Positions 24,450-33,123 of a stretch of 33,378 nt of DNA are shown piece by piece. Numbering within the stretch: the stretch's first letter is position 1; the number at the start of each line of letters is the position of its first letter. Location of the stretch: contig JAQVLN010000012.1 of NCBI GenBank assembly GCA_028704155.1, positions 1 through 33,378 on the forward strand. The letters are read 5' to 3'. The position numbers and the translations under genes are program-made. The notes beneath the pieces were generated by a model. The model was not told the origin of the DNA. It did not search any database and was given only the letters and a program-made list of their open reading frames with translations. The stretch comes from Desulfitobacteriaceae bacterium (lineage in GTDB: Bacteria; Bacillota; Desulfitobacteriia; Desulfitobacteriales; Desulfitobacteriaceae).

Positions 24450-25652
24450 TTAATTTCTTAAAAGCCGCCATAATAATCCGGGCCGGTTTATTTGCTTCGT
24501 ATTTTGAAGCGGGACTTCCAAGAGCTCCTGACCTGATTGAATCTTTAATACTGCAACATTTTCACCGACTGAAATCGGTAATTGTGTCTTTAGCAAGTCT
24601 ATTGATAATGATAATTTCATACCGGGATATCCGAAAATTTGAACAGGTTGAGTGGTTGTCAAATCACTGTTAGTGTGCCAAGCAGTTGTAATTTGACTGA
24701 ACCCTGTCGATGGTTGTGTCAAGGGATACAATTGTAACTGGGTGCGGACCTGATTCAAAATTTCCGCATTGGTATCCAAGGCACTTTTTAAGGATTGCTC
24801 AGTCTTTTGACCAAGTACGGCCGCAATAATATAATGCTTTTCCTTTCCGGCAACTATGGGTGCAGCCGACACAAAACAGCCGCCGGCATCCAGGGTAGAT
24901 CCGGTTTTAATTCCCACAATTCCATGTTTGCCAAGCATATAATTGACGTTGTATACGGTACCTGCTACGGGTAGGGTAACTTGCGGCATAGCTACTATTT
25001 CACGAAAAATCGGGTCTTCCATTGCAACCCGGGCAATCTTGATTTGGTCAACTGCATTACTGACAGTTTCCGGGCTCACCCCACTGGCATCGGCATAGTG
25101 TGTATCTTTCATACCAAGAGATTCAGCTGTTTCATTCATCTTATCCACAAAAGCCTCTTCCGATCCGGATACCCAACGGGCTAAAGTGTTGGCGATATTA
25201 TTTGCTGATGGTAGCATTAAACCCTGCAAAAGTTGTTTTTCGGTCAGGCTTTCTCCCTCTTCAACCTTTAACACGGAATGACCATTTTCCACACTGAATT
25301 GATAATCAGAGACATCTTGTGCATTCATTATCAAACTGGGCCCTGTTTGGCCTGCCTTCAAAGGATAAGTTTGCAATACCAGATAAGCAGTCATTATTTT
25401 TGCCACGCTGGCAATCGGGACCGGAGTTTGGTCATCGGTGGACGCAATTACTCCCAGGTTATCGGTACCAACTGCAGACTCACCTTGTGCCGGAAAAGTA
25501 ACTGAAAAGTTTCCCGGCAACTCAATTTCCGGTGAGATGGGCTTGGCCTCAATTACCGGGCAAGGGCGAACAACCTGAATAATCGGAATTAATAAGATAA
25601 TAAGGATAAGGCCTAAAATAATAAAACCTTTTGAGTTCGGAAAATATGCCAC
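24450..25652 (-). CDS. D-alanyl-D-alanine carboxypeptidase (DacF-like, peptidase S11)
   Basis: A 400-residue penicillin-binding carboxypeptidase that trims the terminal D-Ala of peptidoglycan stems. It has an uncleaved-looking N-terminal membrane helix (residues 9-28). The three active-site motifs are SVAK (S82, K85), SAN (S149-N151) and KTG (249-251). The region after 290 is a PBP5-C-like beta domain. In spore-formers DacF-type enzymes work on cortex or vegetative wall; which applies here is unclear. The minus-strand start is 10-15 nt after an AGGGAGG site (complement of 25660-25668). Confidence 0.9.
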   Translation of the reverse strand: MAYFPNSKGFIILGLILIILLIPIIQVVRPCPVIEAKPISPEIELPGNFSVTFPAQGESAVGTDNLGVIASTDDQTPVPIASVAKIMTAYLVLQTYPLKAGQTGPSLIMNAQDVSDYQFSVENGHSVLKVEEGESLTEKQLLQGLMLPSANNIANTLARWVSGSEEAFVDKMNETAESLGMKDTHYADASGVSPETVSNAVDQIKIARVAMEDPIFREIVAMPQVTLPVAGTVYNVNYMLGKHGIVGIKTGSTLDAGGCFVSAAPIVAGKEKHYIIAAVLGQKTEQSLKSALDTNAEILNQVRTQLQLYPLTQPSTGFSQITTAWHTNSDLTTTQPVQIFGYPGMKLSLSIDLLKTQLPISVGENVAVLKIQSGQELLEVPLQNTKQINRPGLLWRLLRN

Positions 25653-25811
25653 GAAATAACCTCCCTAAATTAAATATAATCTAATTTTACAGGAAGATAA
25701 TGAAATCGACAATGGAGCAACCAGATAATCCTGCATTTTGGTATCAAAAAGATAGGATAAAGTAATTTTAAACATCCTTATCTGGAAATTAAGCTGAACA
25801 CAGGGTGCGGA

Positions 25812-25860
25812 GGCCCCACTCCTACTTGTAGAAGCAGGAGTCTTAAGATTGGATAAATTA
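25812..25860 (+). repeat. Hairpin repeat, copy B (IS200/IS605 end-like)
   Basis: GAGGCCCC is followed by ACTCCTACTT-GTAG-AAGCAGGAGT, a nearly perfect 10-bp stem, then CTTAAGATTGGATAAATT. It is the better-preserved copy of the repeat at 22255-22291, in the same orientation. The form resembles the subterminal hairpin at the right end of IS200/IS605 (tnpB) elements; none is intact here. Confidence 0.6.
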
Positions 25861-25884
25861 TATATTTCTTGTGAAATAAGATAA

Positions 25885-25924
25885 CTAAACTCCCTGTAAT
25901 TAAAAAAACACAGGGAGTTTTAGG
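25885..25924 (-). terminator. Terminator after the acyl-CoA thioesterase gene
   Basis: AAACTCCCTGT (25887-25897) pairs perfectly with ACAGGGAGTTT (25910-25920), lying directly after the minus-strand stop at 25966; the T-tract (TTTAGTTATCTT) is modest. Confidence 0.7.
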
Positions 25925-25965
25925 ATGCTGTTTTCAGCTGTCATCCGATATTTAAATTAATGCAA

Positions 25966-26484
25966 TTAGTTTTTTGATACTTCCTTCAGCCTTTTAAGCC
26001 TATTGAGTGCATCGTTTCGTTTAAGCTCCTGTTCCTTGTTTTCTATTTTTAACGGTGGCACAGGTGTAGGTTTTCCATTCTTATCAGCGGCTACCATAAA
26101 CCAATAACCTTCCACTGCCGGTTTGGTTACCCTGATTTTAACTTTTTCGACGGTAACTGTTACATATAACCCTATCGATGTTCTTCCGGTATAGATTATT
26201 TCTGCATTACAAAATATCAGATCTCCGACACGAATAGTTCTTTTAAAAACCAGGTTGTCAATACCTGCTGTAAGCATATTTGGGGCGGAACTATGTCTTA
26301 TGGCAACTACTCCTGCCGCGTTGTCCATGAGTTTAACCAAATCACCCCCGTGCGTGTTCCCAAACGGATTAGTTTGCTCAGGCATAATAACCTGAGTCAT
26401 GGTAAGCTGAGAAAGTGAAGCCGACCTTGGCTCCATATTTTGATGTTTTGTCATTTCCTTGTCATTTATATGCAAATTTTTCAT
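25966..26484 (-). CDS. Acyl-CoA thioesterase (YkhA-like, hotdog fold)
   Basis: A roughly 172-residue hotdog thioesterase that hydrolyses acyl-CoAs. The family motif NPFGNTHGGDLVKLMDNAAG holds the active-site His/Asp region, and VFKRTIRVGDLIFCNAEIIY forms the next strands. The first 25 residues are unlike the family, so the exact start is uncertain: ATG 26484 is chosen, TTG 26490 and an ATG further in are possible, and none has a clean ribosome site. It is divergent from the 57-residue gene. Confidence 0.85.
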   Translation of the reverse strand: MKNLHINDKEMTKHQNMEPRSASLSQLTMTQVIMPEQTNPFGNTHGGDLVKLMDNAAGVVAIRHSSAPNMLTAGIDNLVFKRTIRVGDLIFCNAEIIYTGRTSIGLYVTVTVEKVKIRVTKPAVEGYWFMVAADKNGKPTPVPPLKIENKEQELKRNDALNRLKRLKEVSKN

Positions 26485-26678
26485 CCTCAATTTCGTTTAA
26501 GTTATACCTTGCCGGTAAATAAGGTTTGAACTTGGTCACAAATAATTTATAAGGTTACGAGAAATATGTCAAGATGTTTTTTTCTATTCTTTTGGATAAC
26601 TTAACAATTAACAACAGCTATATTGTTATTATATTTCTGCCATACTAAAATCGTAAATAAAGAGAGAGGTGAATAAGA

Positions 26679-26852
26679 ATGACATTTGTTCCTTATGAAT
26701 CCTTAAGAACTATGGAACCGTTCTGTAACGAAATGGATAATAAGGCGCTTCGTAGTAAAGTAACCTCCGAAAAAGGCATTTCGGAGATTCCCAGTATTGA
26801 GGCAAAATATGGTTTAGACATTAAAAAAGCAATGTCCGTGAATGTAACCTGA
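26679..26852 (+). CDS. 57-residue protein of unknown function
   Basis: A short ORF with a well-placed AGAGAGGTG site 7-8 nt before the ATG. The protein (MTFVPYESLRTMEPFCNEMD, then NKALRSKVTSEKGISEIPSI, then EAKYGLDIKKAMSVNVT) is mixed-charge, soluble and has no recognisable domain. The ribosome site, codon use and isolated position support a real gene. Nothing visible assigns a role. Confidence 0.6.
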   Translation: MTFVPYESLRTMEPFCNEMDNKALRSKVTSEKGISEIPSIEAKYGLDIKKAMSVNVT

Positions 26853-26869
26853 TAAAAAACTATTTAAAT

Positions 26870-26902
26870 GAAATAAAAAAACCCCCACTTTAATTGGGGG
26901 AA
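26870..26902 (-). terminator. Strong minus-strand terminator
   Basis: CCCCC (26882-26886) pairs with GGGGG (26896-26900) plus flanking pairs; on the minus strand GGGGG is followed by TTTTTTTATTT. It follows the cysteine synthase unit. Confidence 0.7.
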
Positions 26903-26987
26903 AACAAAATAGCAAGGTAATATTAATTGTGTTAATCAGGCACTATACTATTATTAACATTTGATCTATTAATTATTCAGGAAACTC

Positions 26988-27017
26988 AAAATCCCCGGTA
27001 AACAGCCGGGGATTTCC
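26988..27017 (-). terminator. GC-rich terminator hairpin after the cysteine synthase gene
   Basis: AAATCCCCGG (26989-26998) pairs with CCGGGGATTT (27006-27015) around a 7-nt loop; the minus strand continues TTTTGAGTTT. With the stem at 26882-26900 this gives two terminators in series. Confidence 0.75.
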
Positions 27018-27107
27018 TGTTATCCGTGCGCCACGCATGGCGATTAAGTATTGGTGTTATAATTTTTCATTGAATCATTGATTGATAGCTTTAAGCTGGA
27101 ATTAATA

Positions 27108-28016
27108 TTAATGTGCTGGAGTAAACAAATTCGTGCTCAGGTATTTTTCTCCCCGGTCTGCGAATAGTACCACTACAAAACCTTCCTCTAAATCCTTTAT
27201 GCATTCGAGTGCTGCCACCATAGCAGCTCCGCTGCTCATACCTACAAAGATTCCCTCGTTTAATACAATTGCCCTGGACATGGCAAAAGCATCTTCAGAT
27301 TCAATCATAACCCTGCAGTCAATCTTTGTTGAATCATAGATTTCCGGTACAATAGCTTCCTGCATGTTCTTCAGGCCTTGAATGTAATGTCCCTGGACAG
27401 GATGGGCTTCAACTATTTGAATAGAGGGGTTCTTACTTTTTAAACCCATGCCTACACCCATGATGGTTCCGGATGTACCGAGGGCAGAGACATAATGAGT
27501 AACTTTGCCCTGGGTATCATTCCAGATTTCAGCGGCTGTAGTATAATAATGAGCCAGTTTATTATATTTATTGGAAAACTGATTGGGCATAAAGTATTTG
27601 TCTGGATTTTGACGACAAAGTTCATGGGCCTTTCTGATTGCTCCGTCAGTTCCCTGGGTAGGGTCCGTCAGGGTTGTTTTTGCTCCGAAAGCCTCGATCA
27701 TTTTGCGGCGTTCAACGGAAACTGATTCGCTCATGACAATTTCCACTGCATATCCTTTGACGGCACCTATCATAGCCAGGCCAATTCCTGTATTGCCTGA
27801 GGTGGGTTCAATTATTGTTTTTCCCTGGGTTAAAGCACCACTTTCTTCTGCTTGCTCAATCATCTTCAGGGCAATGCGGTCTTTGATACTCCCTGTTGGG
27901 TTAAACCCTTCCAGTTTGGCGTATAGCCGGATATTTGGTTTGGGATTTAATTTGTTGATCCTTACTAACGGTGTATATCCAATGGTTTCCAGAATGTTGT
28001 TGTACATATGCTTCAT
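27108..28016 (-). CDS. cysK: Cysteine synthase (O-acetylserine sulfhydrylase)
   Basis: A 302-residue PLP enzyme that makes cysteine from O-acetylserine and sulfide. The PLP lysine is K45 in GFNPTGSIKDRIALKMIE; the substrate loop is PTSGNTGIG and the PLP-phosphate loop is GTSGTIMGVG. The segment HPVQGHYIQGLKNMQEAIVP resembles CysM-like members, so CysK versus CysM is not firmly resolved. GGAAGGATG lies upstream of the ATG. No sulfate assimilation gene is adjacent. Confidence 0.9.
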   Translation of the reverse strand: MKHMYNNILETIGYTPLVRINKLNPKPNIRLYAKLEGFNPTGSIKDRIALKMIEQAEESGALTQGKTIIEPTSGNTGIGLAMIGAVKGYAVEIVMSESVSVERRKMIEAFGAKTTLTDPTQGTDGAIRKAHELCRQNPDKYFMPNQFSNKYNKLAHYYTTAAEIWNDTQGKVTHYVSALGTSGTIMGVGMGLKSKNPSIQIVEAHPVQGHYIQGLKNMQEAIVPEIYDSTKIDCRVMIESEDAFAMSRAIVLNEGIFVGMSSGAAMVAALECIKDLEEGFVVVLFADRGEKYLSTNLFTPAH

Positions 28017-28126
28017 CTACTTTCATCCTTCCAGTATATTATCGATACTGTACCATCAGGGGGTTATGGAACACTACAATTAACAAGAGGCTGTGCCGGG
28101 ATGACGGTTAATAATAGCCTGATTAT

Positions 28127-28573
28127 TTATTCAAAAGCTTCGGTTTTTGTAATTCCTTTTGCTGTCGACACGGCATCGTCATTAATTACTTCTGCATTGT
28201 CTTCAATAACTTTTGCGGTTTCTTTGGTTTCTTTGGTTTCGTTATCTTCCAAGGTATCAGGATTAACCCGCAAGTTAACTAATTTAGTTACTTTTTGATT
28301 AATCAGGCCGGCAGCAAATAAGGTCAGTGCCATACTTAAATATACAGCAATTGGTTCAAATATTCCCGGTAGTAATTGGTTTTTCAACAAGACATTGAAG
28401 ACTTCCGCATAAGGATACCCTTGTTGTAAATATTGATTAAGATTTTCTTTAAATAAAGTTATATTATTGACTAAAGACGCTGCGGCAATAAGAAAAGTTA
28501 TTACAGAAGCAATATATAAAATAATTGAACTGAGAGGTAACCTGGATTTTCCGGATTTCGCGATTTTTTTCAT
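28127..28573 (-). CDS. Small two-helix membrane protein with acidic C-terminal tail
   Basis: A 148-residue protein of unknown function. Two hydrophobic segments (about residues 15-35 and 73-92) flank a short loop, and the C-terminal 45 residues are strongly acidic with KETKETAK repeats. No domain is recognised. AAAGAGGCG stands 6 nt upstream of the ATG. It lies 110 nt before cysK on the same strand and may be co-transcribed. Confidence 0.65.
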   Translation of the reverse strand: MKKIAKSGKSRLPLSSIILYIASVITFLIAAASLVNNITLFKENLNQYLQQGYPYAEVFNVLLKNQLLPGIFEPIAVYLSMALTLFAAGLINQKVTKLVNLRVNPDTLEDNETKETKETAKVIEDNAEVINDDAVSTAKGITKTEAFE

Positions 28574-28743
28574 AAATACGCCTCTTTCTTATAAGATAGT
28601 TTTATGTATAGTAACTGTAAAGACTACAAGAATTATTATAACAAATTTAAATCAAGATGTTGATTAATTTTCTGAAAGATTGCATGCAGCCCCTGGAATC
28701 AATTACAATATTATCAATGAATCATCAATCAAGGAGATTTTCA

Positions 28744-29748
28744 GTGTATACAAAATTTGCCGTTTGTAACAGTTGGCTCAATGAACATATGTTTCTTGTT
28801 GTCTTAACCGGCCTGTTTGTTGGTTTTAGCTGGGCTCCCGGACCATCAGATTTGTTCAGTATCCTAGTCATTGTCCTGTTTGCTTATATGACATTCGTGA
28901 CGGCTCTTGGAACCAGCCTCAAGGATTTTATCCGTGTTTTTAAGAAACCGCTTATCCCTCTCTGGTCACTGCTGCTCATTCATTTTGCCGCACCGGCGAT
29001 TGCCTGGCTGATTGGAATAATATTTTATCCTGATGATTTTTCGATAAGGATAGGCTTATTAATACTGGCATCAATCCCAGTGGGGGTTACCTCTATTATG
29101 TGGACAGCTATTGTCAAGGGGAATGTTCCCCTGGCCCTGATAGTAGTTACCATTGATACCTTCATTGCGCCGATCTTATTGCCTGTTTTCCTCCAACTGA
29201 TAGCAGGTAAGACAATGCAGATAGATTTTTGGAAAATGTTTTTTCAATTATTAATGATGGTTTCCTTGCCCAGTTTCGCAGGTATGATCCTTCATGATGC
29301 AGTTCGCGGTAAAACAGTTGAATTTGCCAGGTCTGTCGGTGGGTTAACTGCCAAGATTTCATTGTTTGGTGTAATTTTAATTAACGCAGCCCAGGTCGGT
29401 CCCTCAATTCATTGGAATGTCACTATGGGAAAAATGTTATTTGTCGTCCTGCTCATGGCAGTTTGCGGATACAGCCTGGGATTTTTGGGTGGCCGCATCT
29501 TCCGCGACCTCGAGAATGAAACAACCAAGGCAATAATTTATACTGTCGGTATGCGCAATATTAGCTTTGGTTCAGTTTTGGCTGTTGTGTATTTTTCTCC
29601 GGCGATAGCTGTCCCGGTTACACTTGGCATGCTTTTCCAACAGCCATTGGCTGCCACAATAGCTTACTTTTTGTCCCGACGGGAAAAGGCAGCAGCTAAA
29701 AAAAAAAGTATGATTATAACCTTCTTCCGCAGTAGGGGCAAAAGCTAA
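28744..29748 (+). CDS. BASS-family (bile acid:sodium symporter-like) transporter
   Basis: A 334-residue membrane protein with about nine to ten hydrophobic segments and the family features PVGVTSIMWTAIVKGNVPLA, IDTFIAPILLPVFLQL and ETTKAIIYTVGMRNISFG (crossover region with the conserved N). BASS members carry organic anions with sodium; the substrate cannot be read here. An earlier frame extension starts at 28657, but GTG 28744 has AAGGAG 7 nt upstream and is preferred. Its 3' end overlaps the convergent zinc-ribbon gene by 35 nt. Confidence 0.82.
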   Translation: MYTKFAVCNSWLNEHMFLVVLTGLFVGFSWAPGPSDLFSILVIVLFAYMTFVTALGTSLKDFIRVFKKPLIPLWSLLLIHFAAPAIAWLIGIIFYPDDFSIRIGLLILASIPVGVTSIMWTAIVKGNVPLALIVVTIDTFIAPILLPVFLQLIAGKTMQIDFWKMFFQLLMMVSLPSFAGMILHDAVRGKTVEFARSVGGLTAKISLFGVILINAAQVGPSIHWNVTMGKMLFVVLLMAVCGYSLGFLGGRIFRDLENETTKAIIYTVGMRNISFGSVLAVVYFSPAIAVPVTLGMLFQQPLAATIAYFLSRREKAAAKKKSMIITFFRSRGKS

Positions 29749-30085
29749 ACCCAGGTTCGACATTGGCCCCGCAATTGGCACAGGAACTGGAGGAGAGAAA
29801 GTGATTAACTGAACGCAGGTATTCATCTCTGATTTCCGTGATTTGGCCTTTTTCATATTGCCGGGCATAGATTGGATCAAATTCGTAAATACTGCCGCAG
29901 CAAGCCGACTTTACAGAATACTTTGTATTCCATTTGAAAATTGGTATAAAAAATACATGGAAACAGGCATAGGTCTTGAAAACTTCCAGGCGGGTCAGGG
30001 CGTGGCAAGCAGGACAGATGACGTTATTATGAGGACCGATTGATTTTTGGACTTCCTTAATCCCAAAAATGCCAATAAAGATCAT
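29714..30085 (-). CDS. Double zinc-ribbon protein
   Basis: A 123-residue protein with cysteine pairs at 24/27 (CPAC), 62/63 (CCG), 102/105 (CANC) and 116/119 (CPYC). A hydrophobic segment separates the first pair from the second. The pattern is that of the zinc-ribbon-15 type followed by a classic C-terminal ribbon CANCG..CPYCG. It lies 17 nt after the protease gene and is probably co-transcribed; AAGGAG lies 12 nt upstream of the ATG, a long spacing. Function unassigned. Confidence 0.72.
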   Translation of the reverse strand: MIFIGIFGIKEVQKSIGPHNNVICPACHALTRLEVFKTYACFHVFFIPIFKWNTKYSVKSACCGSIYEFDPIYARQYEKGQITEIRDEYLRSVNHFLSSSSCANCGANVEPGFSFCPYCGRRL

Positions 30086-30102
30086 GGCAAGGGCACACTC
30101 CT

Positions 30103-30885
30103 TTACTGCAAGTATTCCTGCGGAATTGACTGTACGGGAATCGCCAGGGCCCTGGATTCTGATTTCTCGTTAATTTTCAGGTTGGCACTGGCGAAAATTA
30201 CTCCTACAACCTGCATGCGACTGTTGATTACCGGACTGCCGCTATTACCGGGATTAACTGTTATATTAACATCAAAGACCAATAAACGGTCTGCTTCCAT
30301 CTTATGAAATTGACCTGCCTGTCCTCGCTGTGCTATGGACTTGTAACCGAGCGGGTTGCCGATAATAGTAACAAGATCACCTTCCCGGATCGGATCAGTC
30401 AGATTAAGGGATACCGTAGGCAGATCATTTGTTTGCAAATTAATTACGGCAATATCCATATTGGGTATGATTTCGTATTGTTCGGAAGAAAATTCCCGGC
30501 CATCCGCAAAACTGACAGTGATACTTTCTGCATTGGCCACAATGTGACGATTGGTAATAATTTTGCCTGTGGGGGAGATATTGAAGCCTGTACCCAGGTA
30601 TACTCCGTCGGCTGATGTTTCATTCTTGACTGCTGCTTCAATGCTGACTACTGCCGGTTTACATTTTTGCACGATTTCATCTTCTCTTAATAGTGTATTT
30701 TGATCAATAAATTTGAGTTTTTCCGAAAGAAGTAAAGGAAAGTTGGGCACAGAAATTGCCAGGAAAGCCAAGAGAATTACTAAGGCAATTATTTTCAGTA
30801 AACAGCCAAATTTTCTGTTGTCTTTAGTTTCGTATTCGGTTTGTTCTTCCTCATCTGTATATTCCCGGAATTTATCATCATTCAT
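30103..30885 (-). CDS. Membrane-anchored trypsin-like serine protease (HtrA-type, no PDZ)
   Basis: A 260-residue protease: acidic cytosolic N-terminus, single membrane helix at about 28-46, then a trypsin-like domain. The triad is H114 (IITNRHIV), D144 (PNMDIAVINL) and S215 (NPGNSGSPVI). The PDZ domain usual in HtrA/DegP is absent, as the chain ends after the catalytic domain. Such proteins act in envelope protein quality control; the specific substrate is not visible. It forms a unit with the zinc-ribbon gene. Confidence 0.88.
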   Translation of the reverse strand: MNDDKFREYTDEEEQTEYETKDNRKFGCLLKIIALVILLAFLAISVPNFPLLLSEKLKFIDQNTLLREDEIVQKCKPAVVSIEAAVKNETSADGVYLGTGFNISPTGKIITNRHIVANAESITVSFADGREFSSEQYEIIPNMDIAVINLQTNDLPTVSLNLTDPIREGDLVTIIGNPLGYKSIAQRGQAGQFHKMEADRLLVFDVNITVNPGNSGSPVINSRMQVVGVIFASANLKINEKSESRALAIPVQSIPQEYLQ

Positions 30886-31004
30886 TCTATTTTCCCCAAA
30901 TAATATATTTTTTTTAATTTTTTGTTGATTCTTAACTAATCATTAGCATCACTTCTTTGCACTATAATTTTAACCGATAAAGCCTTATTATTGATATTGA
31001 TTTC

Positions 31005-31061
31005 TTGGGTAAAATTTACTTAAGGATATAAAATATATGGAAACATTCGATCATACAATGA
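31005..31061 (+). promoter_or_regulatory. Promoter with overlapping candidate GntR operator (permease gene)
   Basis: TTGGGT (31005), 16 nt, TATAAA (31027-31032), then a 20-base element at 31042-31061 starting AACATTCGATC and ending CATACAATGA. It matches 17 of 20 positions of the element at 33152-33171. Its place at the expected transcription start suggests repressor binding. Confidence 0.6.
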
Positions 31062-31217
31062 TTTAATGGGCATAAAGTTTTAAAAATATGGTGCCAAGAA
31101 AAGTAATTCTGACACAACATGATGTAGAATCAGATAGGTAACACAAAAATCCTATTCTATTTAGAAATAAAAATGATAAATCAGATTTTAATGAATTGGA
31201 AGGAGAAAAGGATCAAT

Positions 31218-32153
31218 ATGCTACTTAGTCAAATATTTAGTCGTATCGCAGTACTTTTTATTGTTGCCCTTATTGGATATATTGCAGCTAAGGTTAAAAT
31301 ACTCGACGAAGTTGCCAGTCAAAGATTTTCAAAATTCGTAATTAATATCAGTGCTCCGCTGCTGATTATTTCTTCTGTCATTGGAAATAGCAGTTTACGC
31401 GGGATCAACGACATACTGCTTGCACTTTTACTGGCATTTGGATACTACATAATTATGTTTTTTGTTGCCATACCCATTACCAAATTAATAAATGTACCAA
31501 GAGAAGAGAGAAACCTTTACCGTTTTATGTTGATATTTCCCAATGTGGGATTTATGGGTTTTCCAATAATAAATTCTATCTATGGTAAAGATGCAATATT
31601 TTACGTCTCAATTTATAATCTTCCCAGCATAATTTTTTTGTTTTCCTTAGGAATATATTTAGTCAGGAACCAAAAGGATCAGATGGATTTTAACATAAAA
31701 CAGCTTATTAATCCTTCCATAATTGCCTTTTTCATAGCTATTTTGATTTTTATTCTTAAAATTCAATTACCTCAAATGATAAATGATACAATCAATATGC
31801 TTGGAGATATTACGATTCCTTTATCCTTGTTGGTAATTGGCTCATCTTTATCAACAGTCTCAATCAAAGAATTACTACTTGAAAAAAGGTTATATCTTAT
31901 TACAGTCATAGGAAATATTATAATTCCAGTAACTATATTACTGCTTTTGAGGTTAATAATTATCAACAAAGTAATCATTGGAGTAACTGTTCTTTTGGTC
32001 GGAATGCCGGTTGCTTCACTAATGGTCATGTTTTGTCATGCTTATGAAGGAAATGTTGAATTAGCTGCCAAAGCAGTCATGTTCACCACCTTATTCTCAA
32101 TTGTATCCATTCCATTTCTAGCTTATCTGTTATCGAGATTTGCCCTCTTATAA
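31218..32153 (+). CDS. AEC-family permease (auxin efflux carrier/malate permease-like)
   Basis: A 311-residue transporter with about ten hydrophobic helices in two halves. Landmarks are the opening FIVALIGYIAAKVKILDE, FPNVGFMGFPIINSIYGKDA in the first half and VGMPVASLMVMFCHAYEGNV with NVELAAKAVMFTTLFSIVSI in the second half, all typical of the AEC family. Members carry malate, lactate or malonate. ATG 31218 is preferred because AAGGA lies 5 nt upstream; the frame extends to 31173. The GntR regulator follows 188 nt downstream and the same operator-like palindrome appears before this gene. Confidence 0.82.
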   Translation: MLLSQIFSRIAVLFIVALIGYIAAKVKILDEVASQRFSKFVINISAPLLIISSVIGNSSLRGINDILLALLLAFGYYIIMFFVAIPITKLINVPREERNLYRFMLIFPNVGFMGFPIINSIYGKDAIFYVSIYNLPSIIFLFSLGIYLVRNQKDQMDFNIKQLINPSIIAFFIAILIFILKIQLPQMINDTINMLGDITIPLSLLVIGSSLSTVSIKELLLEKRLYLITVIGNIIIPVTILLLLRLIIINKVIIGVTVLLVGMPVASLMVMFCHAYEGNVELAAKAVMFTTLFSIVSIPFLAYLLSRFALL

Positions 32154-32341
32154 AAAAAATTTATGGGCTAAACTTTTAAGTAAAAATATACAATTGCTTA
32201 ATCTTACCTTGATAACTTATAAATGCGAAAATCATATATTTTAAACTTTCTTCTTACATTCTTAACTAAATTGGACATCGTAAAAAATGTAGCAGCCTTT
32301 AGTGACACCTTTTAAAGATGAATAACTTGAAGGGAGAAAAA

Positions 32342-33040
32342 ATGGCTATCCAGAAATTTCAGATGCATGAACTTGTTTATGAAAAGTTAAAAGAAATAAT
32401 CTTATCCGGAAGATTTAAAGAAGGGGATTACCTACCGTCACAGCTGGAATTGGCCCAAGAACTTGGAATCAGCAGATCTGCCCTGAGAGGAGCAATTTTA
32501 TTATTACGGAAAATGGGTGTTGTGGAGGTAACACCTGGTATAGGGACAATTATCAGGAGTGTTACATTTCCCGCCAATAGTAGATCGGTATTACAGGATA
32601 CACATGACTATAAGGATCAGATACTGGAATTACTGGAATTCAGAATAAGTATTGAAATTGAGGCAGCCGGTTTAGCAGCAGAAAGAGCCACTAATGAACA
32701 GATAATTAAGTTAAGGGAAGCTTATGAATACCTCGTAACTGTTACCAGAAATGGTTATAAAGGTACAGAAGCTGACCTTAATTTTCATCTTGTTCTGGTA
32801 GAGATTAGCGGAAACAAATTATTCTATAAAATAATGTTATCAATTATAGATTTATTTAGGGATATTATCGATAAAGTTAGACAGGATACACGTAACAAGT
32901 CGGGAGAAAAAGCCATTGAAGAACTAGAGCGTCATAAAAAGATTCTAAATGCTATTGAAGGCAGGGATAAGATAAAGGCACGAAAAATAAAAGCTGAGAA
33001 TTTGGAATATGTATATAATACAGTACGATCTTGGCTGTAA
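32342..33040 (+). CDS. FadR-subfamily GntR transcriptional regulator
   Basis: A 232-residue regulator. N-terminal winged helix (MHELVYEKLKEIILSGRFKE, GDYLPSQLELAQELGISRSA, VTPGIGTIIR) and an all-helical FCD ligand domain with the metal-site residues of the family (D near LEFRISIEIE/EADLNFHLVLVEISGN, H in ELERHKKILNAI). FadR-type members respond to organic acids. ATG 32342 has AAGGGAG 5 nt upstream; the longer frame from 32318 is unlikely. It is most likely the controller of the neighbouring permease and the gene at the right edge. Confidence 0.9.
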   Translation: MAIQKFQMHELVYEKLKEIILSGRFKEGDYLPSQLELAQELGISRSALRGAILLLRKMGVVEVTPGIGTIIRSVTFPANSRSVLQDTHDYKDQILELLEFRISIEIEAAGLAAERATNEQIIKLREAYEYLVTVTRNGYKGTEADLNFHLVLVEISGNKLFYKIMLSIIDLFRDIIDKVRQDTRNKSGEKAIEELERHKKILNAIEGRDKIKARKIKAENLEYVYNTVRSWL

Positions 33041-33061
33041 AATTAAAACATTTTATTTATC

Positions 33062-33100
33062 AAATAGTCCGAACCTTTTTTAAGGACGGACTATTTTTAA
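33062..33100 (+). terminator. Terminator after the GntR gene
   Basis: AAATAGTCCG (33062-33071) pairs with CGGACTATTT (33087-33096), followed by TTTAATTT. Confidence 0.85.
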
Positions 33101-33123
33101 TTTAAAATATTCAAAAATTATAA

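Noticed and set aside
24431-24673. 80-residue plus-strand ORF
   Set aside because: It is antisense to the carboxypeptidase C-terminal coding region and has no ribosome site.
27495-28298. Plus-strand ORFs opposite cysK and the small membrane protein
   Set aside because: They are complements of well-supported genes and have no ribosome sites or recognisable domains.
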